A stretch of 16,722 bases of DNA from DATLFA01 sp039934635 (GTDB taxonomy: Bacteria; Actinomycetota; Acidimicrobiia; Acidimicrobiales; WLNW01). A program made the position numbers and the translations under genes. The notes beneath the pieces are model-generated. The model worked only from the letters and a program-made list of their open reading frames with translations, was not told the origin of the DNA and ran no database searches. The number at the start of each line of letters is the position of its first letter. The first letter of the stretch is position 1. The stretch lies in NCBI GenBank assembly GCA_039934635.1, contig JBDTLT010000109.1, positions 1 through 16,722 on the forward strand, read 5' to 3'. This document shows, piece by piece, positions 7,502 to 13,972 of the stretch.

Positions 7502-8305
7502 ATGCGCGCCTTTCTCGCTTCGCCGCTCGGCTTCCTCATTGGTATGTCGCTCGGTGCGTTGGGTGGAGGCGGCTCGATACTGGCGGTACCGGCTCTTGTA
7601 TACGGGGCGGGCCAGACTCCCAAACACGCGACGACCACCTCACTCATTCTCGTGGCCGTCACGGCGGTCATCGGTATCATTCCCCACTGGCGCGCGGGAC
7701 GCGTCCGGTTCGGCGCCGGCACAATCTTCGGTGTCGCGGGCATCGGCGGTTCGCTCGTGGGCTCTCACGCGAACAAGGCAGCCGATCCCGACGTCCTACT
7801 GCTCGCATTCTCCGGACTGATGCTGATCGCCGCCTACGGGATGTTCCGCCGTGTCGGCGTCTCCTCCACACTGGTTGACGCACCAGTACCGAGTCGCACG
7901 ATCTCCGTGCGCACGGCGACGCCGATCGAAACGGGCACAGTGGCGAAGGTAGTGATCGCCGGCACGGTCGTCGGCCTTCTCACCGGCTTCTTCGGAGTCG
8001 GAGGCGGATTCGTCATCGTGCCGGCTCTCGTTCTTGCGATGGGCTTCACCATGCCCGAAGCCGTCGGCACGTCGTTGCTCGTCATCACGATCAACTCTCT
8101 TGTCGCACTCACGAGTCGGCTGCAATCCGGGGCCGTCGAATGGCGCACGGTTGTGCTGTTCACGATTGCAAGCCTTCTCGGTGTGATCGTGGGCAGTCGC
8201 CTCGCCAGCTCTCGCGATTCCAGTTCCCTGCAGCGCTGGTTCGTGGCACTGCTCGTTGTCGTAGCCGTCTACACGGCAACTCGCTCGGTTGTTGCACTGC
8301 GATGA
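7502..8305 (+). CDS. TauE/SafE-family sulfite/sulfonate permease
   Basis: A 267-residue integral membrane protein with about eight helices in two homologous halves. Each half begins with the family's glycine-rich re-entrant signature: SLGALGGGGSILAVPAL near residue 15 and TGFFGVGGGFVIVPAL near residue 160. TauE/SafE proteins are believed to move sulfite, sulfoacetate or similar small sulfur oxyanions, often outward. Directly downstream of a sulfite-producing persulfide dioxygenase, export of sulfite or thiosulfate is the natural reading. The start has no clear Shine-Dalgarno, and the 14-nt gap suggests coupling to the upstream gene. The staphylococcal cst locus also carries tauE next to cstR. 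Confidence 0.91.
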   Translation: MRAFLASPLGFLIGMSLGALGGGGSILAVPALVYGAGQTPKHATTTSLILVAVTAVIGIIPHWRAGRVRFGAGTIFGVAGIGGSLVGSHANKAADPDVLLLAFSGLMLIAAYGMFRRVGVSSTLVDAPVPSRTISVRTATPIETGTVAKVVIAGTVVGLLTGFFGVGGGFVIVPALVLAMGFTMPEAVGTSLLVITINSLVALTSRLQSGAVEWRTVVLFTIASLLGVIVGSRLASSRDSSSLQRWFVALLVVVAVYTATRSVVALR

Positions 8306-8309
8306 GCAA

Positions 8310-8352
8310 TAACCCAGGGGGTGTTGTCCTATACCCCATAGGGTATTCTGAT
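8310..8352 (+). promoter_or_regulatory. Promoter and tandem operators of the CstR-like gene
   Basis: TTGTCC (8324-8329), 17-nt spacer and TCTGAT (8347-8352) form a weak promoter whose spacer holds the operator TACCCCATAGGGTA (8332-8345). An imperfect second copy, AACCCAGGGGGTGTT (8311-8325), overlaps the -35 side; the centres are about 21 bp apart. The A/T in the middle of the main site resembles what I recall of staphylococcal cst operators more than the copper ones. Autoregulation by the gene product is inferred. Confidence 0.7.
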
Positions 8353-8373
8353 AGAAGACTTTCAGGAGGGTCC

Positions 8374-8643
8374 ATGCAACTTCCAGACGAGACTTCGGCC
8401 GACATTCGCCGGCGCCTTCGGCGCGTCGAGGGCCAGGTGCGCGGCATTCAACAGATGCTGGACGAACATCGCGATTGTCGCGATGTCGTCACGCAGATCT
8501 CTGCCGCGTCCAAAGCGCTCGAGCAGGCAGGCTTTCTCCTCGTCGCCGCCGGTCTGCGGTACTGCGTCGCTGACCCCGAGAGCTCGAATGCCCACGGTTA
8601 CGACATCGAATCCGTGCAGAAGATGTTCCTTCGGTTGGCGTGA
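8374..8643 (+). CDS. cstR: CsoR-family persulfide sensor, CstR-like
   Basis: An 89-residue DUF156 repressor. It keeps Cys35 (HRDCRDVV) and Cys64 (GLRYCV) but has glycine (Gly60) where CsoR has its Cu-binding histidine. Two cysteines without the histidine is the known signature of CstR, which senses organic persulfides through di- or trisulfide links between subunits and does not respond to Cu(I). The ATG at 8374 has AGGAGG immediately upstream. It follows the persulfide dioxygenase and TauE genes and has its own promoter with a matching operator. Regulation of the 6072 operon and of itself is inferred. An MMPL transporter gene starts 5-102 nt downstream. Confidence 0.9.
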   Translation: MQLPDETSADIRRRLRRVEGQVRGIQQMLDEHRDCRDVVTQISAASKALEQAGFLLVAAGLRYCVADPESSNAHGYDIESVQKMFLRLA

Positions 8644-8648
8644 CGCCA

Positions 8649-8770
8649 TGACCTCACTCACAGACGAACAAATGGTCGCCCCGCCGACCACGGACTCCGA
8701 GTCGCACCGCTCGTCCTCGGACCATGGACGCGGGTCGCATGACGCGTGGTTCGCCCGCTTGGCTGCTTTT
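8649..8770 (+). pseudogene. Displaced N-terminal segment of the MMPL gene (apparent 1-nt frameshift)
   Basis: An ATG 5 nt after the cstR stop opens a frame that reads MTSLTDEQMVAPP and, around 8741-8770, DAWFARLAAF, typical of the cytoplasmic N-terminus of MMPL proteins. It then loses sense after the run TTTT at 8767-8770. The neighbouring frame takes over exactly there with SARRRGWVMLVW. Adding one T to this run would join them into DAWFARLAAF-SARRRGW, a normal MMPL start. So either a base was lost in this homopolymer in the strain, or it is a sequencing error. No strong Shine-Dalgarno precedes 8649, so coupling to cstR would be expected. Confidence 0.7.
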
Positions 8771-10851
8771 CGGCTCGCCGTCGCGGGTGGGTCATGCTCG
8801 TGTGGCTCGCGGTCACATTGGTTGCGGGCCCGCTCGCGCTGACGCTCAACGGTGCCGTGTCGGGCGCAGGGTGGGAGGCGCAGGGCTTTGTCTCGCAAAA
8901 GGTTCGTGACGAACTCCGGCGTGATTTCCCGCAGGTTGGCGCTGAGGCCGCAATCGTGACCTATTCGCAGCAGACGAGCATCGTCGATAGTCCGAGCGGG
9001 CTCCGTGCGCTCGTTGCGGCGCTGCAGAATGCGCCCGGCGCCGCATCGGTCGTCGACCCGCTTGCGCTTCCCGCAGAAGCGGGGATGCTCTCGCCTGACG
9101 GCCAGGTTGCGCTGATCCCGGTCGAACTCGTTGCGAAGAACGACGCGCAGCGTCCCGAGTCGGCGGGCGAGCTCATGACAGCGGTACGCGCGATATCGCT
9201 ACCAGAGGGCGCAACCGCGAATGTGACCGGCGAGTGGGCGGTATGGCACGACTTCAACACACTGAACGAAAAGGCGCTGCACCGGGCCGAGCTGCTGTCG
9301 GGTCTGCCGACGATCATCCTCTTGTTCATCGCGTTCGGCGCGGCATTGGCCGCGGGCTTGCCGTTGGTTCTCGGGTTGGCCGGCATTGCGGTCGGCTACG
9401 CGTCGTTGCACCTACTTACCGGTGTGACGCCGCTGTCGGTGTGGTCGATGAATTTCTCGATGATGATCGGGCTCGCGGTCGGCATCGACTACAGCTTGTT
9501 CATCGTGTCGCGCTATCGCGAAGAACGCGAAGACGGTAAGAACGCCGAGGACGCGATCGCGGGCACGCTGTCGACCGCGGGCAAAGCAGTGTTTCTCTCT
9601 GCATTGACCGTCGTCCTGTCGCTTGCCGCGGTGTTCGTCGTGCCGGTGATGGTGTTCCGCTCGATGGCCCTGGGCATGATCTTGTCCGTGATCGCGGTTT
9701 CCATCGCGTCGCTGACACTCCTCCCGGCGATTCTGGTCGCGCTGGGCGACCGCGTACTCGTCGAGAAAGGCGACGCCGATCCTGATCGCGCCGCCGAGGG
9801 GCGTTGGGCTCGATGGACTGGCGTCGCGCTGCGACGTCCGGCAACGACGCTCGTGGTGGGTATGGCGTTGTTGCTCGCCCTCGCCGCGCCCGCAGTGGGC
9901 ATGCGCCTCGGCATGCCTGGCGCGGGTGTGGTCGACCGGGGTCAGTCGAGCCGCGATGGCTACGACACGGTGACCGCGGCGTTCGGGCCGGGCGCGGCCG
10001 CACCACTGTTCGTGACCGTGCCTGCAGGCGACGCGGCGCGCGTCGTCGCCGTTGCTGCTGCCGATGACAACGTGGCGGATGCCCGCATCGTGGCCGCGGC
10101 GGCGGACACCGGCCGCACCGCGGTTCGAATCACGCCGCGCTCGGCGGTTGATGATCGGGCCACGTCTGATCTCGTGGGTCGGCTGCGTTCGACACTGCAC
10201 ACCGAAGTGCCCGCAGCACTCGTCGGGGGTCCTGCTGCGCAAAACCACGATCTGACCGGTGTGCTCGTCGGCCGCGCACCGATTGCCATCGGCCTGATCA
10301 TGCTCGTTGCCTTCGTGCTGCTGTTGGTGGTGTTCCGCAGTTTGCCGATCGCGGTTTTGTCGATCCTGTTGAACCTCGTCGGAGTAGCCGCGAGCTTTGG
10401 CTTCGCCACGTTGGTCTTCCAGCACGGCGTCGGTGCGGGCCTGATCGGTATCGAGCACCAAGGCTTCGTCGACGCGTGGGCGCCGCTGTTCTTCTTTGCG
10501 CTTTTGTTCGGGCTGTCGATGGACTACCAGTTGTTCTTGCTCGCCGCGATCAAGGAGCGTCACGAACAGACTGGCGACGCCGGCCTTGCTGTGCGAGACG
10601 GCATCGCCCGCACCGGTCGTCCCATCACCAACGCCGCGCTCATCATGATCGTCGTGTTCATCGCGTTTGGCGTGACGGGCCCGATTCCACCGACCGAACT
10701 CGGCCTGACCCTGGCGCTCGCCGTGTTGCTCGACGCGACCGTCATCCGCATGATGCTCGTGCCGTCACTGCTGGGTCTGCTCGGCGCTCGAGCCTGGTGG
10801 GTACCGGCGTGGCTCGACAAACGACTGCCGAAGGTCGAGTTCTCGCACTGA
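8746..10851 (+). CDS. MMPL/RND-superfamily transporter
   Basis: The intact frame encodes 701 residues. The layout is typical: first helix VWLAVTLVAGPLALTL, an extracytoplasmic loop to about residue 180, a bundle of five helices, a second loop, then a second bundle. The proton-relay motifs are present in both halves: GIDYSLF (Asp248-Tyr249) and SMDYQLF (Asp593-Tyr594). The family exports lipids or small hydrophobic compounds with the proton gradient; the substrate here is unknown. The GTG at 8746 has no Shine-Dalgarno and is only where the frame opens. An ATG at 8794 follows GGGTGGG, while the likely ancestral start is 8649 with a frameshift at 8767-8770. Without the N-terminus the first helix is still complete, so the shortened protein may work. 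Its place behind cstR is unusual. Confidence 0.9.
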   Translation: MVRPLGCFSARRRGWVMLVWLAVTLVAGPLALTLNGAVSGAGWEAQGFVSQKVRDELRRDFPQVGAEAAIVTYSQQTSIVDSPSGLRALVAALQNAPGAASVVDPLALPAEAGMLSPDGQVALIPVELVAKNDAQRPESAGELMTAVRAISLPEGATANVTGEWAVWHDFNTLNEKALHRAELLSGLPTIILLFIAFGAALAAGLPLVLGLAGIAVGYASLHLLTGVTPLSVWSMNFSMMIGLAVGIDYSLFIVSRYREEREDGKNAEDAIAGTLSTAGKAVFLSALTVVLSLAAVFVVPVMVFRSMALGMILSVIAVSIASLTLLPAILVALGDRVLVEKGDADPDRAAEGRWARWTGVALRRPATTLVVGMALLLALAAPAVGMRLGMPGAGVVDRGQSSRDGYDTVTAAFGPGAAAPLFVTVPAGDAARVVAVAAADDNVADARIVAAAADTGRTAVRITPRSAVDDRATSDLVGRLRSTLHTEVPAALVGGPAAQNHDLTGVLVGRAPIAIGLIMLVAFVLLLVVFRSLPIAVLSILLNLVGVAASFGFATLVFQHGVGAGLIGIEHQGFVDAWAPLFFFALLFGLSMDYQLFLLAAIKERHEQTGDAGLAVRDGIARTGRPITNAALIMIVVFIAFGVTGPIPPTELGLTLALAVLLDATVIRMMLVPSLLGLLGARAWWVPAWLDKRLPKVEFSH

Positions 10852-10879
10852 GAGCTTCAGTCGGCGTGACGCTGTTTTG

Positions 10880-11308
10880 TCAGGAATCGGTATCGATGGC
10901 GCCCCGTACCCAAGTCACCAGTCGGTCGGCGGGCAATGCACCCACTTGGCGTGCAATGGGTTTGCCGTTGCGCAGAACCAACAACGTGGGGATGCCCAGC
11001 ACCTCGAAGCGAGCGGACACCCCGGGCGCATCGTCGACGTTGACCTTGATGACCTTCAGCTTGCCCGCGAGTTCGGTTGCGGCACGTTCGACGCCGGGCG
11101 CGACCACGCGACATGGACCGCACCACGGCGCCCACAAATCGACGAGCACGGGCAGGCTGGTTCGTGCCGCGGCGACGAAGTCCTTGTCGCCCGCGTTGAC
11201 CAGCCACGGCAGGTCAGCGTGGCAGGACGCGCAGCGGGGGAGGCCCGTCGCGCTCGACGGCACTCGATTCTTCTGGTCGCACGATGGGCAAACCGTAATC
11301 TCTTCCAT
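10880..11308 (-). CDS. trxC: Thioredoxin 2 (TrxC type, N-terminal zinc ribbon)
   Basis: A 142-residue cytosolic dithiol-disulfide oxidoreductase. Residues 1-35 hold two CxxC pairs (CPSC 7-10, CASC 26-29), the zinc-binding extension that distinguishes TrxC from TrxA. The thioredoxin fold follows with the active site WAPWCGPC (Cys63, Cys66) and the cis-proline in GIPTLLV (Pro107). The family's zinc-binding members are often tied to oxidative stress. The ATG at 11308 overlaps the stop of a 31-codon ORF as TGATG. It converges on the MMPL gene with only 28 bp between stops and is divergent from the ArsR gene, with which it may share an operator. Its proximity to a SufS-like enzyme and persulfide genes suggests thiol homeostasis. 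Confidence 0.94.
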   Translation of the reverse strand: MEEITVCPSCDQKNRVPSSATGLPRCASCHADLPWLVNAGDKDFVAAARTSLPVLVDLWAPWCGPCRVVAPGVERAATELAGKLKVIKVNVDDAPGVSARFEVLGIPTLLVLRNGKPIARQVGALPADRLVTWVRGAIDTDS

Positions 11309-11403
11309 CACTCGCCGATCAGGAGGGTGTCGAATTCGGGAATCTCGTTGACCGACGCAACATCGTGGGGCGGGGCGAGGGTGATACTTCGGGCGAATTT
11401 CAT
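11308..11403 (-). CDS. 31-codon ORF coupled to trxC, possible remnant of an LLM oxidoreductase
   Basis: A short frame starting MKFARSITLAPPHDV and ending FDTLLIGE, whose TGA overlaps the trxC ATG as TGATG. The overlap argues that it is translated and may feed ribosomes to trxC. Its beginning and end resemble the first ~30 residues of luciferase-like F420/FMN-dependent oxidoreductases (MKF..S.TL.PP, then FDT..IGE), so it may be what is left of such a gene. Equally, it may be a leader peptide with a chance resemblance. The Shine-Dalgarno is weak (CTGAGA directly before ATG). Upstream extension of the frame is antisense to the ArsR gene and not supported. Confidence 0.4.
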   Translation of the reverse strand: MKFARSITLAPPHDVASVNEIPEFDTLLIGE

Positions 11404-11413
11404 TCTCAGTCTT

Positions 11414-11442
11414 TCTTGCATATGCGCATGTGTGAATATACT
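11414..11442. promoter_or_regulatory. Divergent promoter region with palindrome between arsR-type gene and trxC
   Basis: TTGCAT (11416-11421), a 15-nt spacer and TATACT (11437-11442) form a possible promoter for the rightward ArsR gene. CATATGCGCATGTG (11419-11432) is a 14-bp near-perfect palindrome with core ATGCGCAT overlapping the -35 side and spacer. This is the position and style expected for an ArsR-family operator, and it would also lie just upstream of the leftward trxC unit. Confidence 0.55.
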
Positions 11443-11474
11443 TCGCCAAACGCGTTTTCGTAGTGGGAGGTTCG

Positions 11475-11852
11475 ATGCGGCGCGGCGTGACCAATGGCAT
11501 GATCGACGGCGGCCTCCGAGTCGAGCTCGAAGAGTTGACGGCGAGCATGTGTCGCGCGCTGAACGACCCGAAGCGCTTGATGATTCTCTACGCACTCGGC
11601 AATCAACGTCGGTCAGTGGGGGATCTGTGTGAGCTCCTGGAGTTGACGCAAACCAACGTCTCGCAACACCTTGCCGTGCTGCGCGACCGCGGCCTCGTCG
11701 ACAGCACTCGTGATGCGAATCGGATCATCTATACGTTGCGCGATCAACGAGTACTCAAGGCCATCGATTTGCTGCGCAATGTCATGAACGACGAAGTCGC
11801 CCGGCGTCACGCGCTCGGCCGGCACGGCCCGGCCAAAGGGTCGCCACGATGA
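11475..11852 (+). CDS. ArsR/SmtB-family winged-helix repressor
   Basis: A 125-residue regulator with a helix-turn-helix at about residues 47-70 (recognition helix around TQTNVSQHLAVLR) followed by a wing (STRDANRIIYTL). Only two cysteines are present, Cys26 (SMCRAL) and Cys52 (DLCELL). The ELCxCxxC metal motif of classical arsenic or cadmium sensors is absent, and so is the C-terminal cysteine used by SqrR/BigR persulfide sensors. The inducer is therefore open. The ATG at 11475 follows GGGAGG by 4 nt; a GTG at 11463 is less likely. The stop overlaps the next start as ATGA, so it regulates its own operon and perhaps divergent trxC. The C-terminal tail is Arg/His/Gly-rich. Confidence 0.9.
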   Translation: MRRGVTNGMIDGGLRVELEELTASMCRALNDPKRLMILYALGNQRRSVGDLCELLELTQTNVSQHLAVLRDRGLVDSTRDANRIIYTLRDQRVLKAIDLLRNVMNDEVARRHALGRHGPAKGSPR

Positions 11853-13231
11853 CCAGCCCTGGGTCCATCCGCCTCGTCGGCGACGGTTTGACGGTGCCCT
11901 GCGTCGACGGCACCGACCGGCCATATCTCTGCCTCGACGTGGCGGCATCGACCGCCGCGCTGCCCGCGGTCGCGGACCGAGTGAGCGCCTTCTTGCCGTG
12001 GTACTCGAGCGTGCATCGCGGCGCCGGCTGGAAGTCGCAATTGGCGACCGCCGAGTACGAAGACGCCCGTGCGGCGGCGCTCGCGTTTGCGGGACGGACC
12101 GATGGCGACGACGACGTCGCGATCATTTGTCGCAACACGACCGAGGCCATCAACCACCTGGCCTACCGCTTGCGGCTCGAGCCCCGCGACGTCGTCGTCA
12201 CGACGGTTGTCGAACACCACGCCAACCTCTTGCCTTGGGGGCGGCTGGCGACGATGCGTTACGTCGAGTGCGGCCGTGATGGCACGTTCGGTGTCGACGA
12301 CGTCATCGATGCGCTCGCCCTCGAGCCGCGCCCAAAGCTTCTTGCGATCAGCGGTGCATCCAACGTCACCGGCTGGATGCCGCCGCTCGAGCCGATCATC
12401 GAGGCCGCGCACCAACGCGGCGTGCCCGTTCTCGTCGATGCCGCGCAACTCGCACCTCATCGGCCGCTTCCCCGCACCGCCGACTTCCTCGCCTGGAGCG
12501 GTCACAAGATGTACGCACCCTTCGGTGCCGGCGTGCTCATCGGTCCCCGCGACGCTTTCGCCACCGGCGACCCGTTTCTCGCGGGTGGCGGCGCGGTCGA
12601 CCTCGTCGATCTCAACGAAGTGATATGGACCGACCCGCCCGAGCGCGAGGAAGCGGGGTCGCCCAACCTGCTCGGTGCCGTCGCGTTGCACGCCGCCATC
12701 GCTGAATTTGCCCGCGTCGGTTGGGATCAGATCGTGGCCCATGATCGGACCATCGCGGCACGTCTCCGTGACGGGTTGGCGGCGATCGACGGCGTCCGTG
12801 TCTTGGGCTCGGTTCCGGCCGATGCACTGCCCGCCGTTGCATTCGTCGTCGATCGTGTGCCCTATGGGCTCGTGTCGGCGCGCCTCAGCGCCGAGCACGG
12901 CATCGGTGTCCGTCACGGCTGCTTTTGCGCGCACCCCTATCTGCTGCGGCTACTCGATCTCCGGCCCGACGAGGTTGCCGACTATCGCGCTGCCGTTGTT
13001 CGCGGCGACCGGCGCCACATCCCCGGCGCAGTACGCGCCAGCGCCGGCCTGTCGACCACCGAGGAAGAAATCGACCGCTTCCTCGAGGCGCTGCGCACCA
13101 TCGCGGCCGATGATCCACCGCCGGTGCACTACGAGCAAGATCCGCACACCGGCGACTACTGGCCACAAACGAGCAACCCTGCCTGGTCGAGCGCAGGCCG
13201 TCACCTGGGCGCCTCCTGCGCACGCGGATAG
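11849..13231 (+). CDS. Class V PLP enzyme, cysteine desulfurase/selenocysteine lyase-like
   Basis: A 460-residue fold-type I PLP protein. Visible features: EHHANLLPW (PLP-ring stacking region, about 125-133), SGASNVTG (about 171-178), VDAAQLAPH with the PLP-binding Asp, SGHKMYAPFGAGVL with Schiff-base Lys220, and RHGCFCAHPY. Cys360 of the last motif aligns with the persulfide-forming cysteine of SufS (HxCAxP), and Cys358 is an extra thiol two residues before it. A C-terminal extension of about 40 residues (HYEQDPHTGDYW) makes it longer than SufS, usually about 410. No suf or isc genes are nearby, so a role other than general Fe-S assembly is likely. It is translated with the upstream ArsR regulator (ATGA overlap) and followed 12 nt later by a methyltransferase. 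Confidence 0.9.
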   Translation: MTSPGSIRLVGDGLTVPCVDGTDRPYLCLDVAASTAALPAVADRVSAFLPWYSSVHRGAGWKSQLATAEYEDARAAALAFAGRTDGDDDVAIICRNTTEAINHLAYRLRLEPRDVVVTTVVEHHANLLPWGRLATMRYVECGRDGTFGVDDVIDALALEPRPKLLAISGASNVTGWMPPLEPIIEAAHQRGVPVLVDAAQLAPHRPLPRTADFLAWSGHKMYAPFGAGVLIGPRDAFATGDPFLAGGGAVDLVDLNEVIWTDPPEREEAGSPNLLGAVALHAAIAEFARVGWDQIVAHDRTIAARLRDGLAAIDGVRVLGSVPADALPAVAFVVDRVPYGLVSARLSAEHGIGVRHGCFCAHPYLLRLLDLRPDEVADYRAAVVRGDRRHIPGAVRASAGLSTTEEEIDRFLEALRTIAADDPPPVHYEQDPHTGDYWPQTSNPAWSSAGRHLGASCARG

Positions 13232-13243
13232 TGAGGCGAGACA

Positions 13244-13936
13244 TTGGATGCCATCCCACCGCACCGTTCGCACGACGAGGTATTGGCCGAATTGGTCGAC
13301 GTCGCTGGAAAGCGCGTCGTCGATGTCGGCTGCGGGTCGGGCGCACTCGTGCGCTGGCTGCGCGGTCACGACGCTGATGTGGTCGGTGTCGAGTGCGGAG
13401 CAGTGATGCTCCGCATGGCCCGCGAAGCCGACCCCGATCATCTCGAGTCATACCTCGAAGGCGTCGGCCAAGACCTGCCGCTCGATGATGGCGAGTTCGA
13501 TGTCGTCGTCTACTCGTACTCGCTCCACCACGTCCCCGCGGCGCACATGGTCGACGCGCTGCGCGAGGCCGGTCGGGTGCTACGTCCCGATGGGACGCTG
13601 TATGTCGTAGAACCGATCGCTGCGGGGCCGGGCCATGAGGTCATCAAGCTCATCGACGACGAGACCGAGGTTCGCACGCAGGCGCAAGCCGCGCTCGACC
13701 ACGCGGAAGGTGTGGGCCTCGAACTGATGACCGAGTGTCGCTACAACAGCCGCATGGTGTTGGACGGCGCCGACGCGTTGATCGAGCGCGTCGTCGGGGT
13801 CGATCCGCGACGCGCCCAACGCATGCAACAACACCGACTCGAATTCATCGAACGATTCAACACATTGGCTACCCCGGTCGAGGGCGGCTACGCGTTGGAC
13901 CAAGAAAACCGAGTCAAGGTCTTCCGCAAACGCTGA
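13244..13936 (+). CDS. Class I SAM-dependent methyltransferase
   Basis: A 230-residue Rossmann-fold methyltransferase. Motif I is VVDVGCGSG (about 25-33), the acidic end of strand 2 is VGVEC, motif II is around FDVVVYSYSLHHV, and LRPDGTLYVVEP is the usual post-motif strand. The C-terminal half has no clear relative, so the substrate is unknown. The conserved cysteines needed by arsenite methyltransferase ArsM are not present as a set. The start is TTG at 13244 with GAGG 7 nt upstream; no in-frame ATG occurs near it. It forms the third gene of the ArsR/PLP-enzyme operon. Methylating a thiol or selenol product of the neighbouring lyase is a possible but unproven role. It converges on the second TauE gene. 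Confidence 0.88.
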   Translation: MDAIPPHRSHDEVLAELVDVAGKRVVDVGCGSGALVRWLRGHDADVVGVECGAVMLRMAREADPDHLESYLEGVGQDLPLDDGEFDVVVYSYSLHHVPAAHMVDALREAGRVLRPDGTLYVVEPIAAGPGHEVIKLIDDETEVRTQAQAALDHAEGVGLELMTECRYNSRMVLDGADALIERVVGVDPRRAQRMQQHRLEFIERFNTLATPVEGGYALDQENRVKVFRKR

Positions 13937-13972
13937 GCCGGCCCGCAGGTTGACGCGATGTGGCGGTCATCC

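Noticed and set aside
9412..10563. 383-codon minus-strand frame inside the MMPL gene
   Set aside because: Composition is His/Arg/Gln-rich as expected for the antisense of membrane-protein codons; no motif or start signal.
11475..11852. SqrR/BigR-type persulfide sensor
   Set aside because: That family needs a second cysteine in the C-terminal helix; here the only cysteines are 26 and 52, both N-terminal.
11807..12934. 375-codon minus-strand frame opposite the PLP enzyme
   Set aside because: It is antisense to a gene with Lys220 and Cys360 motifs intact and has no recognisable domain.
13244..13936. Arsenite methyltransferase ArsM
   Set aside because: An ArsR-family gene is near, but the set of conserved ArsM cysteines is missing and the C-terminal half does not resemble ArsM.
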